From Microcaldota archaeon (GTDB lineage: Archaea > Micrarchaeota > Micrarchaeia > Norongarragalinales > UBA97): a stretch of DNA of 64,000 bases. Positions 8,836 to 17,897 of the stretch are shown here, piece by piece. The DNA lies in contig JACQBR010000011.1 of the NCBI GenBank assembly GCA_016194335.1, positions 1 to 64,000 on the forward strand, in the 5' to 3' direction. Under the pieces are notes generated by a model. That model did no database searches and was not told the origin of the DNA. It saw nothing but the letters and a program-made list of their open reading frames with translations. Positions within the stretch are counted from its first letter, which is position 1, and each line of letters begins with the position of its first letter. The translations under genes and the position numbers were made by a program.

Positions 8836-10112
8836 AGGATATCGCCCCTCTAGCTCACGGCCTTGACGCTACCATTGTGGCACCGCCAAGCAAGGCGCAC
8901 ACCCTCCGCGCCATTTTCATCTCTGCGCTTGCCTCAGGAATAAGCAGGATTGCAAAACCCCTGTACGCCCAGGACCAGCTGGTTGCAATCGAGGCAATGA
9001 GGAAATTCGGCGCGGTAATGGAACTGGAGGATTCATCCCTGACGGTGGAAGGCACGGGCAGGGAGATGGAAGTGCCTTCGCAAGTGCATGCGGGCAACTC
9101 AGGCGTTTCGATGCGGTTTCTCTGCCCGATTGCAGGTCTTGCTGGGAAGGGCGGGGAGAGAATATTGATTGACGGCAGCGGACGGATGAGGCAACGGCCG
9201 GTGGGGGACTTGCTTGAAGCGCTTGGGAAATTGGGGGGTGGCGCACGAAGCATACATGGCAACGGCTGCCCACCGGTGGAGATCATGGGCAGAAGTTTGC
9301 GGGGAGGAACCGCGGCAGTGGATTGCTCGAAAAGCTCGCAGTTCGCATCAGCATTGCTTTTGGCCCTTCCCCTCGCGCCCGAAAATTCCGAGTTGGAACT
9401 GGCTGGAAACTTGTCTTCGCGGCCTTACGTTGGAATCACGTTGGACATGGCTGAAAAATTCGGAGCGAAAATAGCAAGGGGGGACGATGGACGCGACTTT
9501 TCGATAGGAGGAGGGCAATCCTACTCCGGCCGCGACTTCGCAATAGAGGGCGACTACTCCTCGGCGGTATTCTTCTTCCAGGCTGCGGCAATCAGCGGAG
9601 GCCGCGTGAGGGTTGAAGGGCTGGTGGGAAATTCGTTGCAGGCAGACGCCCATGCGCTTCCGCTCCTAGAGAGGATGGGTTGCGAAGTCAAGCGCAATGG
9701 GCATTCCGTTGAAGTGACCGGGCCTGAAGAGCTTAAGCCACTGGATGCGGATTTGTCCGACTGTCCCGATGCTTCAGTTACTCTGGCAGTGGCATGCGCA
9801 TTCGCAGGAGGGAAAAGCAAGCTGCGCGGGCTTGAAAACCTGCGCCTCAAGGAAAGCGACAGGCTGCAGGTGCTAAGCGAAGGGTTGAATGCCATAGGCG
9901 CAATGACGGTAGTGACTCCCGACGGGCTTGAGATATCCGGGAACCGCAAGCGAATCCGAGGCGCGGCAATCAACCCGCACGACGACCACCGGATTGCCAT
10001 GGCATTCTCTATTGCAGGCCTTGCTGCTAAAGGGATGGCGATTGAAAACCCCGAGTGCGTCAAAAAAAGCTTTCCCAGTTTTTTTGAGGAAATGGAAAAA
10101 CTTCGCGGCTGA
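8832..10112 (+). CDS. aroA: 3-phosphoshikimate 1-carboxyvinyltransferase (EPSP synthase)
   Basis: Transfers enolpyruvate from PEP to shikimate 3-phosphate. Motifs include PPSKAHTLRA (substrate Lys), HAGNSGVSMRFL, the RQRPVGDLLEAL block, SKSSQFASALLLALP, EGDYSSAVFF, LKESDRLQ and NPHDDHRIAMAFS. The length of 426 residues is normal. The N-terminal glycine motif reads AGNSGVSMR rather than LGNAGTAMR, as in class II-like enzymes. It is the last gene of the operon, which therefore encodes every step from DAHP to phenylpyruvate and hydroxyphenylpyruvate. An aminotransferase for the final step is not adjacent. Confidence 0.95.
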   Translation: MKDIAPLAHGLDATIVAPPSKAHTLRAIFISALASGISRIAKPLYAQDQLVAIEAMRKFGAVMELEDSSLTVEGTGREMEVPSQVHAGNSGVSMRFLCPIAGLAGKGGERILIDGSGRMRQRPVGDLLEALGKLGGGARSIHGNGCPPVEIMGRSLRGGTAAVDCSKSSQFASALLLALPLAPENSELELAGNLSSRPYVGITLDMAEKFGAKIARGDDGRDFSIGGGQSYSGRDFAIEGDYSSAVFFFQAAAISGGRVRVEGLVGNSLQADAHALPLLERMGCEVKRNGHSVEVTGPEELKPLDADLSDCPDASVTLAVACAFAGGKSKLRGLENLRLKESDRLQVLSEGLNAIGAMTVVTPDGLEISGNRKRIRGAAINPHDDHRIAMAFSIAGLAAKGMAIENPECVKKSFPSFFEEMEKLRG

Positions 10113-10366
10113 ACCCAGGCGGGGGGCATCCCGGCATCTTATTCATCCGCTTGCTCAAGGGGGGTGAAGGCATTTTCCCAACTGAATGATAGTGACTGCA
10201 CTCATGCTTAAATACTTGAATCGCCAACTGAATAAGCTCCGGCGGGGGCGCAGGGTTAGTGGTGGGGTAGGGTGCAAACATACCAGAAGTAGTATGGAAT
10301 CCGCCCAAAAATGATGCAAAGGTTAATATGGTAGTTTGGCATCATTAGTGTCGCAAAAAGCGAAAA

Positions 10367-10382
10367 GCCCAAGATGTAGTGG
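10367..10382 (+). promoter_or_regulatory. Upstream NrdR-box-like operator
   Basis: GCCCAAGATGTAGTGG matches the second site at 13 of 16 positions, with a well conserved right half (ATGTAGTGG). The two sites are 33 bases apart, about three helical turns, which is the arrangement known for paired NrdR boxes in bacteria. The left half is degenerate. Confidence 0.55.
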
Positions 10383-10399
10383 TCAATTAGGTTCAGGCA

Positions 10400-10415
10400 A
10401 CACAATATGTAGTGG
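10400..10415 (+). promoter_or_regulatory. Downstream NrdR box
   Basis: ACACAATATGTAGTGG agrees with the bacterial NrdR-box consensus (ACACwATATATwGTGT) at about 14 of 16 positions. It lies 43 bases before the nrdR start, where bound repressor would block initiation. Control of nrdR and probably of the downstream reductase genes is inferred. Confidence 0.65.
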
Positions 10416-10457
10416 TTATGGGAATAAGGCTAGAGTGCCGCTTGCCCGGTGGAACAA

Positions 10458-10955
10458 ATGAGGTGCCCCTTCTGCCTTCACGAAGAGACGCGCGTGCTTG
10501 ACAAGCGGGAGGCCGAGGATGCCGAGAGCAACCGCCGGAGGCGCGAGTGCCTCAACTCCAACTGCGCCAAGCGCTTCACCACCTACGAAAGGGTCGAGGC
10601 GCCGGAGCTTACGGTAATGAAGAAGGACGGGAGGCGGGAGATGTTCGAGCCTGCCAAGGTGCGCTCGGGCATCCTGCACGCGTGCGAAAAGACGCGCGTG
10701 ACGGGGGAGCGGATTGACCGCATCGTGTCCGAAATAGAGGCTGAACTGCGCTTCGGCTCGCCAAGCGAGGAAGTGACCAGCAGTGAAATCGGCGAGAGGA
10801 TAATGGAAAAGCTCCGCGCCCTTGACAAGGTGGCGTACATAAGGTTCGCAAGCGTCTACCGCGAGTTTGCGGACGTGGCGGAATTCGAGAGGATGCTCAA
10901 GGAGATGAAAAAGGAAGACAAGGCCGAAAGGGTGAAGGAAGCGGCAGTGGCGTAA
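10458..10955 (+). CDS. nrdR: NrdR transcriptional repressor of ribonucleotide reductase genes
   Basis: A 165-residue protein with an N-terminal zinc ribbon (CPFC at 3-6, second pair in CLNSNC, here with one extra residue between the cysteines than in most NrdR) followed by RFTTYERVE and an ATP-cone domain (about 48-140; KKDGRREMFEPAKVRSGI). NrdR senses dATP/ATP through the cone and represses reductase genes. The MRCPFC start at ATG 10458 is the family norm; GTG 10449 is also in frame. The C-terminal 25 residues are highly charged. NrdR is a bacterial protein found in only some archaea. It lies upstream of a class II reductase and has two NrdR-like operators in its own promoter. Confidence 0.93.
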   Translation: MRCPFCLHEETRVLDKREAEDAESNRRRRECLNSNCAKRFTTYERVEAPELTVMKKDGRREMFEPAKVRSGILHACEKTRVTGERIDRIVSEIEAELRFGSPSEEVTSSEIGERIMEKLRALDKVAYIRFASVYREFADVAEFERMLKEMKKEDKAERVKEAAVA

Positions 10956-10991
10956 TCGGAAAGAGGCCATTGGGTTGGGGGGGAAGGAAAG

Positions 10992-11309
10992 GTGGATCAG
11001 GAGGCTTACGCGGAGTTCCTTTCGCAAATCAAGATTGCCCTTGGACAGAACGACCACAAGTTCGACGAGAGGGGGGACTCGCTCGTGCTTAAGACGCACG
11101 CCGAACCTGCCGATGTTTTCGGAATACTTCCGGAACACGACCGATTTATGGCGATGGTGGAGGAAATAAACCAAGGCAGGAGAAGGAAAAGCACCATAGT
11201 CAAGATAGTGCCCAAAGCGGATGGCGCGGCCACGGGAGGAGACGCGCCCATGAAGATTAAGAAGGAACTTGGCAAGCGCGGCAAGGAAAAGCGCTATTGG
11301 TCATATTGA
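10992..11309 (+). CDS. Uncharacterised 105-residue protein in the reductase cluster
   Basis: I do not recognise a family. The start is GTG 10992 with GGGAAGGAAAGG directly before it. The N-terminal 70 residues look like a small alpha/beta fold (VKIVPKAD strand, EHDRFMAMVEEINQGRRRK helix) and the C-terminus is very basic (KIKKELGKRGKEKRYW). It sits 36 bases after nrdR and 75 before the redoxin gene, on the same strand, so it is probably co-transcribed with them. A role linked to the reductase is a guess from position only. Confidence 0.6.
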   Translation: MDQEAYAEFLSQIKIALGQNDHKFDERGDSLVLKTHAEPADVFGILPEHDRFMAMVEEINQGRRRKSTIVKIVPKADGAATGGDAPMKIKKELGKRGKEKRYWSY

Positions 11310-11384
11310 ACGGGGGGCTCAACGGCCCGGAAATCGGCAACGGCTGGAAGAACGAAAAGAAGAAATGCGCGGGATGATGGGAAA

Positions 11385-11630
11385 ATGGCAAACGTCAAGA
11401 AATACGTCCTGTTCACGACGCCTTACTGCGTGAGCTGCAAGCCGGTGAAGGAATTTCTCAAGAGGGCGACAATCGACGGCGAGACTCTCGACGCCAGCGG
11501 CGAGGGGAGCGAAAAGGCGGTGGAAATGGGAGTGCGTTCGGTGCCTACCGTGGTGCTTCTGGACGAACGTGGGGGCGAAGTGGCGCGGGCGAGCAACGTC
11601 TCGACCTTGCGCGAGCTTCTGAGCGGGTAG
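11385..11630 (+). CDS. Small thioredoxin/glutaredoxin-like redoxin
   Basis: An 81-residue thioredoxin-fold protein with the redox pair CVSC (residues 15-18, preceded by TTPYC as in glutaredoxin/NrdH types) and the cis-proline motif SVPTVVLL (about 52-59). It is shorter than thioredoxin and close in size to NrdH. Its place immediately before the ribonucleotide reductase gene makes it the likely electron donor that re-reduces the C-terminal cysteines of that enzyme (inferred). Cytoplasmic; no signal peptide. Confidence 0.85.
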   Translation: MANVKKYVLFTTPYCVSCKPVKEFLKRATIDGETLDASGEGSEKAVEMGVRSVPTVVLLDERGGEVARASNVSTLRELLSG

Positions 11631-11668
11631 GAATTTGGGCCCGTTGGGAAAAATAGCGGGGCAAAGGG

Positions 11669-11680
11669 GTAAAAAAGATA
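11669..11680 (+). promoter_or_regulatory. TATA-like element before the class II reductase gene
   Basis: TAAAAAAGATAA lies about 32 bases before ATG 11707, so the reductase may have its own leaderless promoter besides read-through from nrdR. Confidence 0.35.
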
Positions 11681-11706
11681 ACACCGGGTAAGCCCAAGCT
11701 TCGGCT

Positions 11707-14700
11707 ATGCCGGCCGATCCAAAAATGTTTGTCAATTTCTTTGAAAATGGGTGGGGGGGCGAATCCATGACTCCTGTTGCTGAAGGGAAGGAAAAGGGCG
11801 GGCTGACTGTTTCGGAGCAGAAGAGGATCACTGGCCTGAAAATCCAGCGGGTTTTCACCAAGGAAGGGCAGGACCCCTACTCGACGGTCAAGTGGGACAG
11901 GCGCTCAAGCGTAATCCGCAACCCTGACGGCAGCACGGTGTTCGAACTCAAGGACGTGGAAGTGCCTGCAAGCTGGTCGCAGGTGGCCACCGACGTGATG
12001 GCGCAGAAATACTTCCGCAAGGCGGGAGTCCCGCAGTTCGACTCAGGCGGAAAGCCCGTCCTCGACTCGAACGGAAAGCAGTTGCTCGCGGGGGAGAATA
12101 GCGTGAGGCAGGTGGTGTCGCGCATTGCAGGCTGCTGGCGCCACTGGGGAGAGAAGCACGGCTATTTCGCGTCAGCTCAAGACGCGTCTGCGTACGAGGA
12201 CGAGATGGCGTTCATGCTCCTCAACCAATACGCCGCGCCCAACTCGCCCCAGTGGTTCAACACGGGCCTCAATTACGCCTATGGAATCGCCGGACCGGCA
12301 CAGGGGCATTGGTATGTCGACCCCGATTCTGGGCACCTCACGCAATCGAAAGACGCGTACACCCATCCGGCTCCGCACGCGTGCTTCATCCAATCAATAA
12401 GGGACGACCTCGTCAATGAGGGCGGGATTTTCGACCTTGCAAGGAGGGAGGCGCTTGTTTTCAAGTACGGCTCTGGAAGCGGGTCCAATTTCTCCTCTCT
12501 GCGGGGTTCGGGTGAGAAGCTCAGCGGAGGCGGAATCTCAAGCGGGCTGATGAGTTTCCTGCGGATTTTCGACAGGGCTGCGGGCGCGATTAAATCCGGC
12601 GGGACCACCCGCAGGGCGGCGAAGATGGTCGTGGTGGACATGGACCATCCCGACGTGGAGCAATTCATCGAATGGAAGATGGTGGAGGAGCAGAAGGTCG
12701 CCGCACTGGTGACGGGCAGCAGGCAGAACGCAAAGTGGCTCAACGAAATAATGAAAGTCTCAATTGAACAGAAAACGGATGATTACAAGCGCAACCCCGG
12801 CCTTGCAAGGGCAGTTGCCCAAGCGCAGGAAAACGGCGTCCCCCTGAACTACATCGTGAGAACCGTTTCGCTTGCAACTCAAGGAAAGACAAGCCCCAAC
12901 ATTCCCGTTTATGACACCCACTACGAGGGAGAGGCGTACCTGACCGTAAGCGGGCAGAACAGCAACAACAGCGTACGCGTGTCAAACGAATTCATGCGCC
13001 TTGTCGAGAAGGACGGCGAATGGAACCTCATTGCCCGCACGAGCGGAAAACCCGTCAGGACACTCAAAGCGCGTTACCTGTGGGATAAAGTGGCCAACTC
13101 CGCTTGGGCAAGCGCCGACCCCGGAGTGCAATTCGACGATACGATCAACGAATGGCACACGTGCCCGGTGGACGGGAGAATCAACGCAAGCAACCCGTGC
13201 AGTGAATTCCTCTTTCTCGACGACACCGCATGCAATCTCGCAAGCATAAACCTCGCGCCATTTCTCAACGAGGACACCGGAACATTCGACGCCAAGGGAT
13301 TCCTGCACGCCTGCAGGCTATGGACAATAACGCTCGAAATCAGCGTGCTGATGGCCCAATTCCCCTCAAAGGAAATTGCCTTAAAGAGCCATCTGACGCG
13401 AACACTCGGCCTCGGCTACGCCAACCTCGGCACGGTCCTGATGGTGATGGGCGTGCCTTACGACAGCGACAGGGGCCGCGCCATTGCGGGCGCCATTACC
13501 GCCCTGATGTGCGGCGAGGCGTACGCGACGAGTGCGTCCCTTGCAAAGGCGCTCGGGCCTTTCGAGGCATACGGCCGCAACAAGGAGCACATGCTCCGGG
13601 TCATCCGCAACCACCGTCGAGCGGCTTACGACGCGCCCGCAGGCGAGTACGAGGGGCTGACGGTAAAACCAGTCGGTATTAACGAACAGCATTGCCCGGC
13701 AGAACTGGTGACGGCGGCAAGGGAAGCGTGGGATCGGGCCTTGGACCTTGGGGAAAAAAACGGGTACAGAAACGCGCAAGTTACGGTGATCGCTCCGACT
13801 GGCACGATTTCTTTGGTGATGAACTGCGACACCACGGGAATCGAGCCCGACTTTGCCGTCGTGAAGTACAAGAAGCTCTCGGGAGGCGGGTATTTCAAGA
13901 TAGTGAACCAGAGCGTGAAAAAGGCGCTTGGGCACCTGGGCTACTCCCGGCAGCAAATGCACGAGATTGAAAGATACTGCGTGGGCCACGCGACCCTGCA
14001 GGGCGCACCGCACATAAATTGGGAGAGCCTCAAGCAAAAGGGTTTCACGCCGGACAAGATCGACGCCATTGAGAAGCAGCTCCCAAACGCGTTCGAGCTC
14101 AAGTTCGCGTTCAACAGGTTCGTGCTCGGCGAGGAATTCTGCAGGGGCGTGCTGGGATTCACCGAAGCGCAGCTTGACGACCCCAAGTTCGACCTGCTCA
14201 AGGCGCTCGGCTTTTCAAGGCAGGAGATAGCAGAGGCCAACGACTTCGTGTGCGGCACGATGACGACCGAAGGCGCGCCCCACCTCCGGAAGGAGCACTA
14301 CGCGGTGTTCGACTGCGCGAGCAAGTGCGGCAAGAGGGGAACGCGGTTCATTTCAGCAAGGGCGCACCTGAGGATGATGGCCGCCGCCCAGCCTTTCATC
14401 AGCGGCGCGATTTCAAAGACCATCAACATGCCCAACGAGGCGACGGTGGCAGAGGTGAGGCAGGCGTACGACGAGTCGTGGGGCCTGATGCTCAAGGCAA
14501 TCGCACTCTACCGCGACGGGTCGAAACTCAGCCAGCCCCTCAACGCCTCGGCGGACGGGGAGGACGAAGTTGCAAGCGTGCTGGGAAGGGAAGAGCAGGA
14601 CGTGGACGAGACCAGGGGGCTCCGGGAGCTTCAGGAAAAAATCGTCGCGTCATACAAGCTGCGCAAGCGCGACCTGCCCCACAAGCGCCTGGGCTTCACG

Positions 14701-15378
14701 GAAGAGGCGAGGGTGGGCGGGCACAAGATTTACCTGCGCACCGGCGAGTACGGCGACGGCACTCTCGGGGAGATTTTCGTCGACATGTACAAGGAAGGCG
14801 CCGGATACCGCTCCCTGCTCAACTGCTTCGCGATTGCCGTGAGCAAGGGGCTGCAATACGGAGTTCCCCTTGAGGAATTCGTCGACACGTTCACCTTCAC
14901 CCGCTTCGAACCCTCGGGAGTGGTGCAGGGCAACGAGAACATCAAGAACTCCACAAGCATCCTCGACTACGTGTTCCGCGTGCTGGGCTACGAGTATTTG
15001 GGAAGGGAGGATTTGGTGCACTACAACCCGCAGGGCCACGCCACGCGGCCCGAACTCACCCAAGGCCAGAAACAGCTCGCAACCTACCTGCCCCCGACCG
15101 CGTCTAGAATGCCTCCCGAAATGAGGATGGCCCACCCTTCCGGACTGCCAGCCGCACCCGCAACAAGCGTTTCCGCCCCAGCAGCCACGTTCTCCCAGCA
15201 CGGCAAGGACTTCACCCGCGGCGCAGATGAGGCGGGCGGGAATGCGGAAAAAATTGCCGACGCCAAGGCGCAGGGCTACACCGGGGAACAGTGCCTCAAC
15301 TGCGGAAGCATGAAGGTCAAGCGCAACGGCTCGTGCGCAGTGTGCGCCGACTGCGGCGAGACGACGGGATGCAGCTGA
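11707..15378 (+). CDS. nrdJ: Adenosylcobalamin-dependent (class II) ribonucleotide reductase
   Basis: Makes deoxyribonucleotides with a B12-derived radical. The catalytic barrel (about 60-930) carries HACFIQS, the GSGSGSNFS loop, [16 protein letters not shown] with the thiyl Cys, [19 protein letters not shown] and the late block [19 protein letters not shown]-type domain follows (about 980-1110; [17 protein letters not shown]). The C-terminus is a four-cysteine zinc ribbon (CLNC..CAVCADC) that ends in CS. At 1223 residues it is the long form known from alphaproteobacteria; no intein is present. ATG 11707 may be leaderless, while ATG 11767 has a strong GGTGGGGGGG ribosome site and is a good alternative. 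Oxygen-independent, so it suits fluctuating redox conditions. Confidence 0.93.
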   Translation: MPADPKMFVNFFENGWGGESMTPVAEGKEKGGLTVSEQKRITGLKIQRVFTKEGQDPYSTVKWDRRSSVIRNPDGSTVFELKDVEVPASWSQVATDVMAQKYFRKAGVPQFDSGGKPVLDSNGKQLLAGENSVRQVVSRIAGCWRHWGEKHGYFASAQDASAYEDEMAFMLLNQYAAPNSPQWFNTGLNYAYGIAGPAQGHWYVDPDSGHLTQSKDAYTHPAPHACFIQSIRDDLVNEGGIFDLARREALVFKYGSGSGSNFSSLRGSGEKLSGGGISSGLMSFLRIFDRAAGAIKSGGTTRRAAKMVVVDMDHPDVEQFIEWKMVEEQKVAALVTGSRQNAKWLNEIMKVSIEQKTDDYKRNPGLARAVAQAQENGVPLNYIVRTVSLATQGKTSPNIPVYDTHYEGEAYLTVSGQNSNNSVRVSNEFMRLVEKDGEWNLIARTSGKPVRTLKARYLWDKVANSAWASADPGVQFDDTINEWHTCPVDGRINASNPCSEFLFLDDTACNLASINLAPFLNEDTGTFDAKGFLHACRLWTITLEISVLMAQFPSKEIALKSHLTRTLGLGYANLGTVLMVMGVPYDSDRGRAIAGAITALMCGEAYATSASLAKALGPFEAYGRNKEHMLRVIRNHRRAAYDAPAGEYEGLTVKPVGINEQHCPAELVTAAREAWDRALDLGEKNGYRNAQVTVIAPTGTISLVMNCDTTGIEPDFAVVKYKKLSGGGYFKIVNQSVKKALGHLGYSRQQMHEIERYCVGHATLQGAPHINWESLKQKGFTPDKIDAIEKQLPNAFELKFAFNRFVLGEEFCRGVLGFTEAQLDDPKFDLLKALGFSRQEIAEANDFVCGTMTTEGAPHLRKEHYAVFDCASKCGKRGTRFISARAHLRMMAAAQPFISGAISKTINMPNEATVAEVRQAYDESWGLMLKAIALYRDGSKLSQPLNASADGEDEVASVLGREEQDVDETRGLRELQEKIVASYKLRKRDLPHKRLGFTEEARVGGHKIYLRTGEYGDGTLGEIFVDMYKEGAGYRSLLNCFAIAVSKGLQYGVPLEEFVDTFTFTRFEPSGVVQGNENIKNSTSILDYVFRVLGYEYLGREDLVHYNPQGHATRPELTQGQKQLATYLPPTASRMPPEMRMAHPSGLPAAPATSVSAPAATFSQHGKDFTRGADEAGGNAEKIADAKAQGYTGEQCLNCGSMKVKRNGSCAVCADCGETTGCS

Positions 15379-15865
15379 CAGCCCTTTCTTCGGGCATCCT
15401 CCTCGCAAGCTCGTCGGAGTGCCCTCGAAAGCCCTGGGGGGAAATCAGCGTGAATTCTGCGCCCAATGGGCAAGCTTCCCCGCGACCCATTCGGAGAAAT
15501 CTCTCCTCCAACACCTTTGGAAGTCTTTCGTCCACCTGCCGCCTGAAATAGCCCAAAAGCTCCTCTTGCTCATTTCTTTGAAAGTGAATGCGCCCGCCAT
15601 TCACGGCCAGCGAATGCCCTTGGAGCTTCTCGCTTCCAAGACGCACGACTCCCCTCTCGTTAAAATCAACGGCAATGCGGTGTTCGGTCACACTACCTGC
15701 AGAAATTCTCTTTCCGGGAAGCCGCGCAATTTTCCCCATCCTGCCACTCGCGGGAGTGTATGCAACGGCGCAGCGCAAGTTCGGATGGCCGGGAACCTCG
15801 ACTAACGGGCCGACTATCAAACCGCCCCCCGTCGGCCGGCCCACCAAATCCCGGATTTTTTCCAC
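15317..15865 (-). CDS. Uncharacterised 182-residue protein, convergent with nrdJ
   Basis: An open frame from GTG at 15865 with a TATA-like stretch (TATTTATATTT on the minus strand) about 25-30 bases upstream, giving the leaderless layout seen for other genes here. The body has normal codon use for this genome. No known domain is recognised. There is no signal peptide; the last 21 codons overlap the 3' end of nrdJ and are rich in Arg and Ser, which looks like antisense read-through, so the functional protein may end earlier in related genomes. Moderate confidence that it is real. Confidence 0.45.
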   Translation of the reverse strand: MEKIRDLVGRPTGGGLIVGPLVEVPGHPNLRCAVAYTPASGRMGKIARLPGKRISAGSVTEHRIAVDFNERGVVRLGSEKLQGHSLAVNGGRIHFQRNEQEELLGYFRRQVDERLPKVLEERFLRMGRGEACPLGAEFTLISPQGFRGHSDELARRMPEERAVSCIPSSRRSRRTLRTSRCA

Positions 15866-15898
15866 GCTTTGATAAAACGCGGCAAATATAAATACAGA

Positions 15899-15936
15899 AA
15901 AACAGGAAAGTCTTGCGAAAATGCAATTCCTGTTTT
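15899..15936. repeat. Perfect 10-bp inverted repeat
   Basis: AAAACAGGAA at 15899-15908 is matched by TTCCTGTTTT at 15927-15936 with an 18-base loop. It lies just upstream of the promoter of the minus-strand unknown gene and could be an operator or a small hairpin. Confidence 0.5.
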
Positions 15937-15940
15937 GCTA

Positions 15941-15988
15941 CTAGCGGACTCGGCAAATCACCTGCACAACTTTCCGAGTCCGCTATAG
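15941..15988. repeat. 48-base hairpin related to the 92-bp repeat
   Basis: Stem TAGCGGACTCGG (15942-15953) pairs with CCGAGTCCGCTA (15974-15985), 12 perfect base pairs. The ends CTAG and CTATAG match the hairpin half of the 92-bp repeat, but the inner stem differs (GGACTCGG here, GGATTGC there) with both arms changed together, so structure rather than sequence is kept. It lies in the opposite orientation to the copy at 16066. Confidence 0.7.
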
Positions 15989-16065
15989 CTTCCCCTGATG
16001 GCTTGCGCGGGGGTTCCGCAAATTTATTGACGGTTGGGCGGCGCGTCCCGCCGTCTTTTTCACGC

Positions 16066-16157
16066 TATAGCGGATTGCATAGATAATGAAACATTGCCAG
16101 CAATCCGCTAGTTGCAAATCGCACTTCTAAAGTTCCAGAATTAATGCGATTTGCTAT
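16066..16157 (-). repeat. 92-bp double-hairpin repeat, copy A
   Basis: Identical except at one base to the reverse complement of 22698-22789. Each copy holds two palindromes: one with stem TAGCGGATTGC/GCAATCCGCTA and one with GCAAATCGCA/TGCGATTTGC. Copy A overlaps the 3' end of the methyltransferase gene and supplies its last five codons and stop. It resembles a REP or MITE-type element; no transposase is nearby. Confidence 0.85.
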
Positions 16158-16923
16158 ATTTGCCGGCCGCGGGGGGACCGGGCATCCTGTCTGCAACGAG
16201 CATGAAACGGCCTCCCACCTCCTCGCCGGGAAACTGGCGCACCCGCACTTTGAAGCCTTTTTCCTCCAGCAACGCGGCGAATTCCGCAGGATCGCTCGCA
16301 ACGTGAGCCGGATATTGCCTGCTGGCTGGAAGGTCGATGACCACAAGCCGGTGGGAAATGGCATCCGCAATTTTCCGAAGCGTTTCAAGCCGCTTTTCAG
16401 GCTCGATGTGGGTGAGCACCTCGGGAAGAAACGCAATGTGGAACGAACCGGAGAAGGGCAGGTTCCGCGCGTCCGCCTGCACGTAACTGAATTTTTCCCG
16501 CGGCGGCTTGTGGCGCGCGTACTTGTCGCGCAGCTTGGCCAGCGCGAGGGGAAGTCCGTCCTTTCCCTTCACCCGGCTGAACGACGTTGCATCCAGCCAG
16601 TCCTGGCGGAGATATTCCCCAACCGCCTTGTTTTTCGTGTTGGCGATCCCCTCGCGCAGGAATTTGAGGAGGTTTCTCGAAATGTCGAGGAAAACCGTAT
16701 GGCCAAATTTCCTGCCGGCAAGCATTGGGTTGTATCCCGCGCCTATTTCCAATCCCCGGACGTCCCCGTTTTTCAATCCCGGCACCCGAAGAAACCGGGA
16801 TACCTTCAGCCGGTTTGACGGGGAGGAAAGCAGGGTGGCGTACGACGGGGGCAAATCCCGGTCGTAAAGCCTGCGGTGGGTCCACATCCGGCGGTTTTCA
16901 TCAATCTCGAAATTGCCTGCCAT
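16141..16923 (-). CDS. Class I SAM-dependent methyltransferase
   Basis: A 260-residue Rossmann-type methyltransferase. The SAM-binding glycine motif is GLEIGAGYNP (about residues 57-66), followed by the acidic VFLDIS strand, a QADARNLPF segment, and AFLPEVLTHIEPEKRLETL, which matches motif IV onwards of class I enzymes. The substrate is unknown. ATG 16923 starts MAGNFEIDENRRMW; the upstream open frame is antisense to the divergent gene. The last codons (YSKSH and stop) lie inside repeat copy A, so insertion of that element has probably altered the C-terminus. Confidence 0.8.
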   Translation of the reverse strand: MAGNFEIDENRRMWTHRRLYDRDLPPSYATLLSSPSNRLKVSRFLRVPGLKNGDVRGLEIGAGYNPMLAGRKFGHTVFLDISRNLLKFLREGIANTKNKAVGEYLRQDWLDATSFSRVKGKDGLPLALAKLRDKYARHKPPREKFSYVQADARNLPFSGSFHIAFLPEVLTHIEPEKRLETLRKIADAISHRLVVIDLPASRQYPAHVASDPAEFAALLEEKGFKVRVRQFPGEEVGGRFMLVADRMPGPPAAGKYSKSH

Positions 16924-17014
16924 GCTGCAGGTTTTTTTAGGTGCGGGGTGGTATTTCAATGCTTTTCGCAAGGGAACCGCTGTGGTTTTAATCCTTAGGC
17001 ACGAAAACTTGTTC

Positions 17015-17803
17015 ATGGAGAAAAGCCCTGCAGTAGTTTTTCTTCTTGCCTCTGCACTCATCATTTCCGGCTGCCTCTCCCCCGGCGGAGCGCCCGCGCC
17101 TGCGAGCAACGGCACGAACTCCACTGACGGGGGGAACCTCACTTTCTTCCAGCTGGGCACGCCCGACGGCTGGATGCTTCCGGGCTTCAGGCTGGCGCCC
17201 GCGCACGCCGCAAACGGCAGGGCGGTAATCCTCCTTCACGCGCTGGGAAGGGACAAGTCCGAGTGGGCGTCGTTTGCAAACTCCCTCGCGGTTGGAGGTT
17301 ACGACGTTTTCGCAATGGACCTGAGGGGCCACGGCGATTCGGGCGTCAACGGCACGCGGAGAAGCTACGGAAGTTTCGACACTGCAGATTTCCAGAAGAT
17401 GGCTGGAGACGCGGGCGGGCTTGCGCAATTCATACGAAGCAATTACAAGGAAGAGAGAATCAGCATCGTGGGCGCGAGCATCGGCGCGAACGCCGCACTC
17501 AATTACGCGGCGCGGGATGCGCAGGTCGGTCCAGTCGTGCTTCTCTCGCCCGGGCTTGACTACCGCGGGGTGCAAACGCCGAATGCGATGAACAACTACT
17601 CCCAAAGCGGAAGGAAGGCGCTGCTGGTTGCGAGCGGGGAGGACGAGTACGCGGCATTTTCGTCAAGGCAGCTGAAGGAAACCGCAGGCGGCAATGCCGA
17701 ACTCGCAATCCTGCAGGGCGCGGGGCACGGGACGGAAATGCTTGCTGGAACCAACGGGCGGGAACTTTCAAAAAAAGTTATTGAATGGCTTGGCCGGAAC
17801 TAG
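17015..17803 (+). CDS. Lipoprotein alpha/beta hydrolase
   Basis: The N-terminus MEKSPAVVFLLASALIISGCLSPG is a lipoprotein-type signal with Cys at about 20, followed by an Ala/Pro/Asn-rich linker. The rest is an alpha/beta hydrolase: oxyanion HALGRDKSEW, GYDVFAMDLRGHGDS, nucleophile Ser in GASIGAN, acid in GEDEYA and His in GAGHGTEM. The protein probably acts outside the cell, tethered to the membrane; the substrate is unknown (esterase or lipase-like). ATG 17015 lies 26 bases from a TTTTAAT element at 16985, so the mRNA is likely leaderless. Transcribed away from the methyltransferase. Confidence 0.85.
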   Translation: MEKSPAVVFLLASALIISGCLSPGGAPAPASNGTNSTDGGNLTFFQLGTPDGWMLPGFRLAPAHAANGRAVILLHALGRDKSEWASFANSLAVGGYDVFAMDLRGHGDSGVNGTRRSYGSFDTADFQKMAGDAGGLAQFIRSNYKEERISIVGASIGANAALNYAARDAQVGPVVLLSPGLDYRGVQTPNAMNNYSQSGRKALLVASGEDEYAAFSSRQLKETAGGNAELAILQGAGHGTEMLAGTNGRELSKKVIEWLGRN

Positions 17804-17897
17804 GGCCCGGATTCTGAAACCCTCTATTTCCAGAATATCGGAGGGCAAAACCCCACAAGGTTTCCCCGCCTACGGAGGAGAGTCCTGCTATCTTGCT

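Larger units (their letters stand above)
10113..10457 (+). other. Intergenic region between the aromatic operon and nrdR
   Basis: No gene is supported in these 345 bases. The first half contains two copies of CAACTGAAT and a TATA-like CTTAAATAC near 10208, which could drive a small transcript but shows no recognisable RNA. The second half is AT-rich and holds the two NrdR-box-like sites described separately. A weaker half-site (TTAGTGT, ending at 10351) sits about 31 bases before the first box. Confidence 0.5.
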
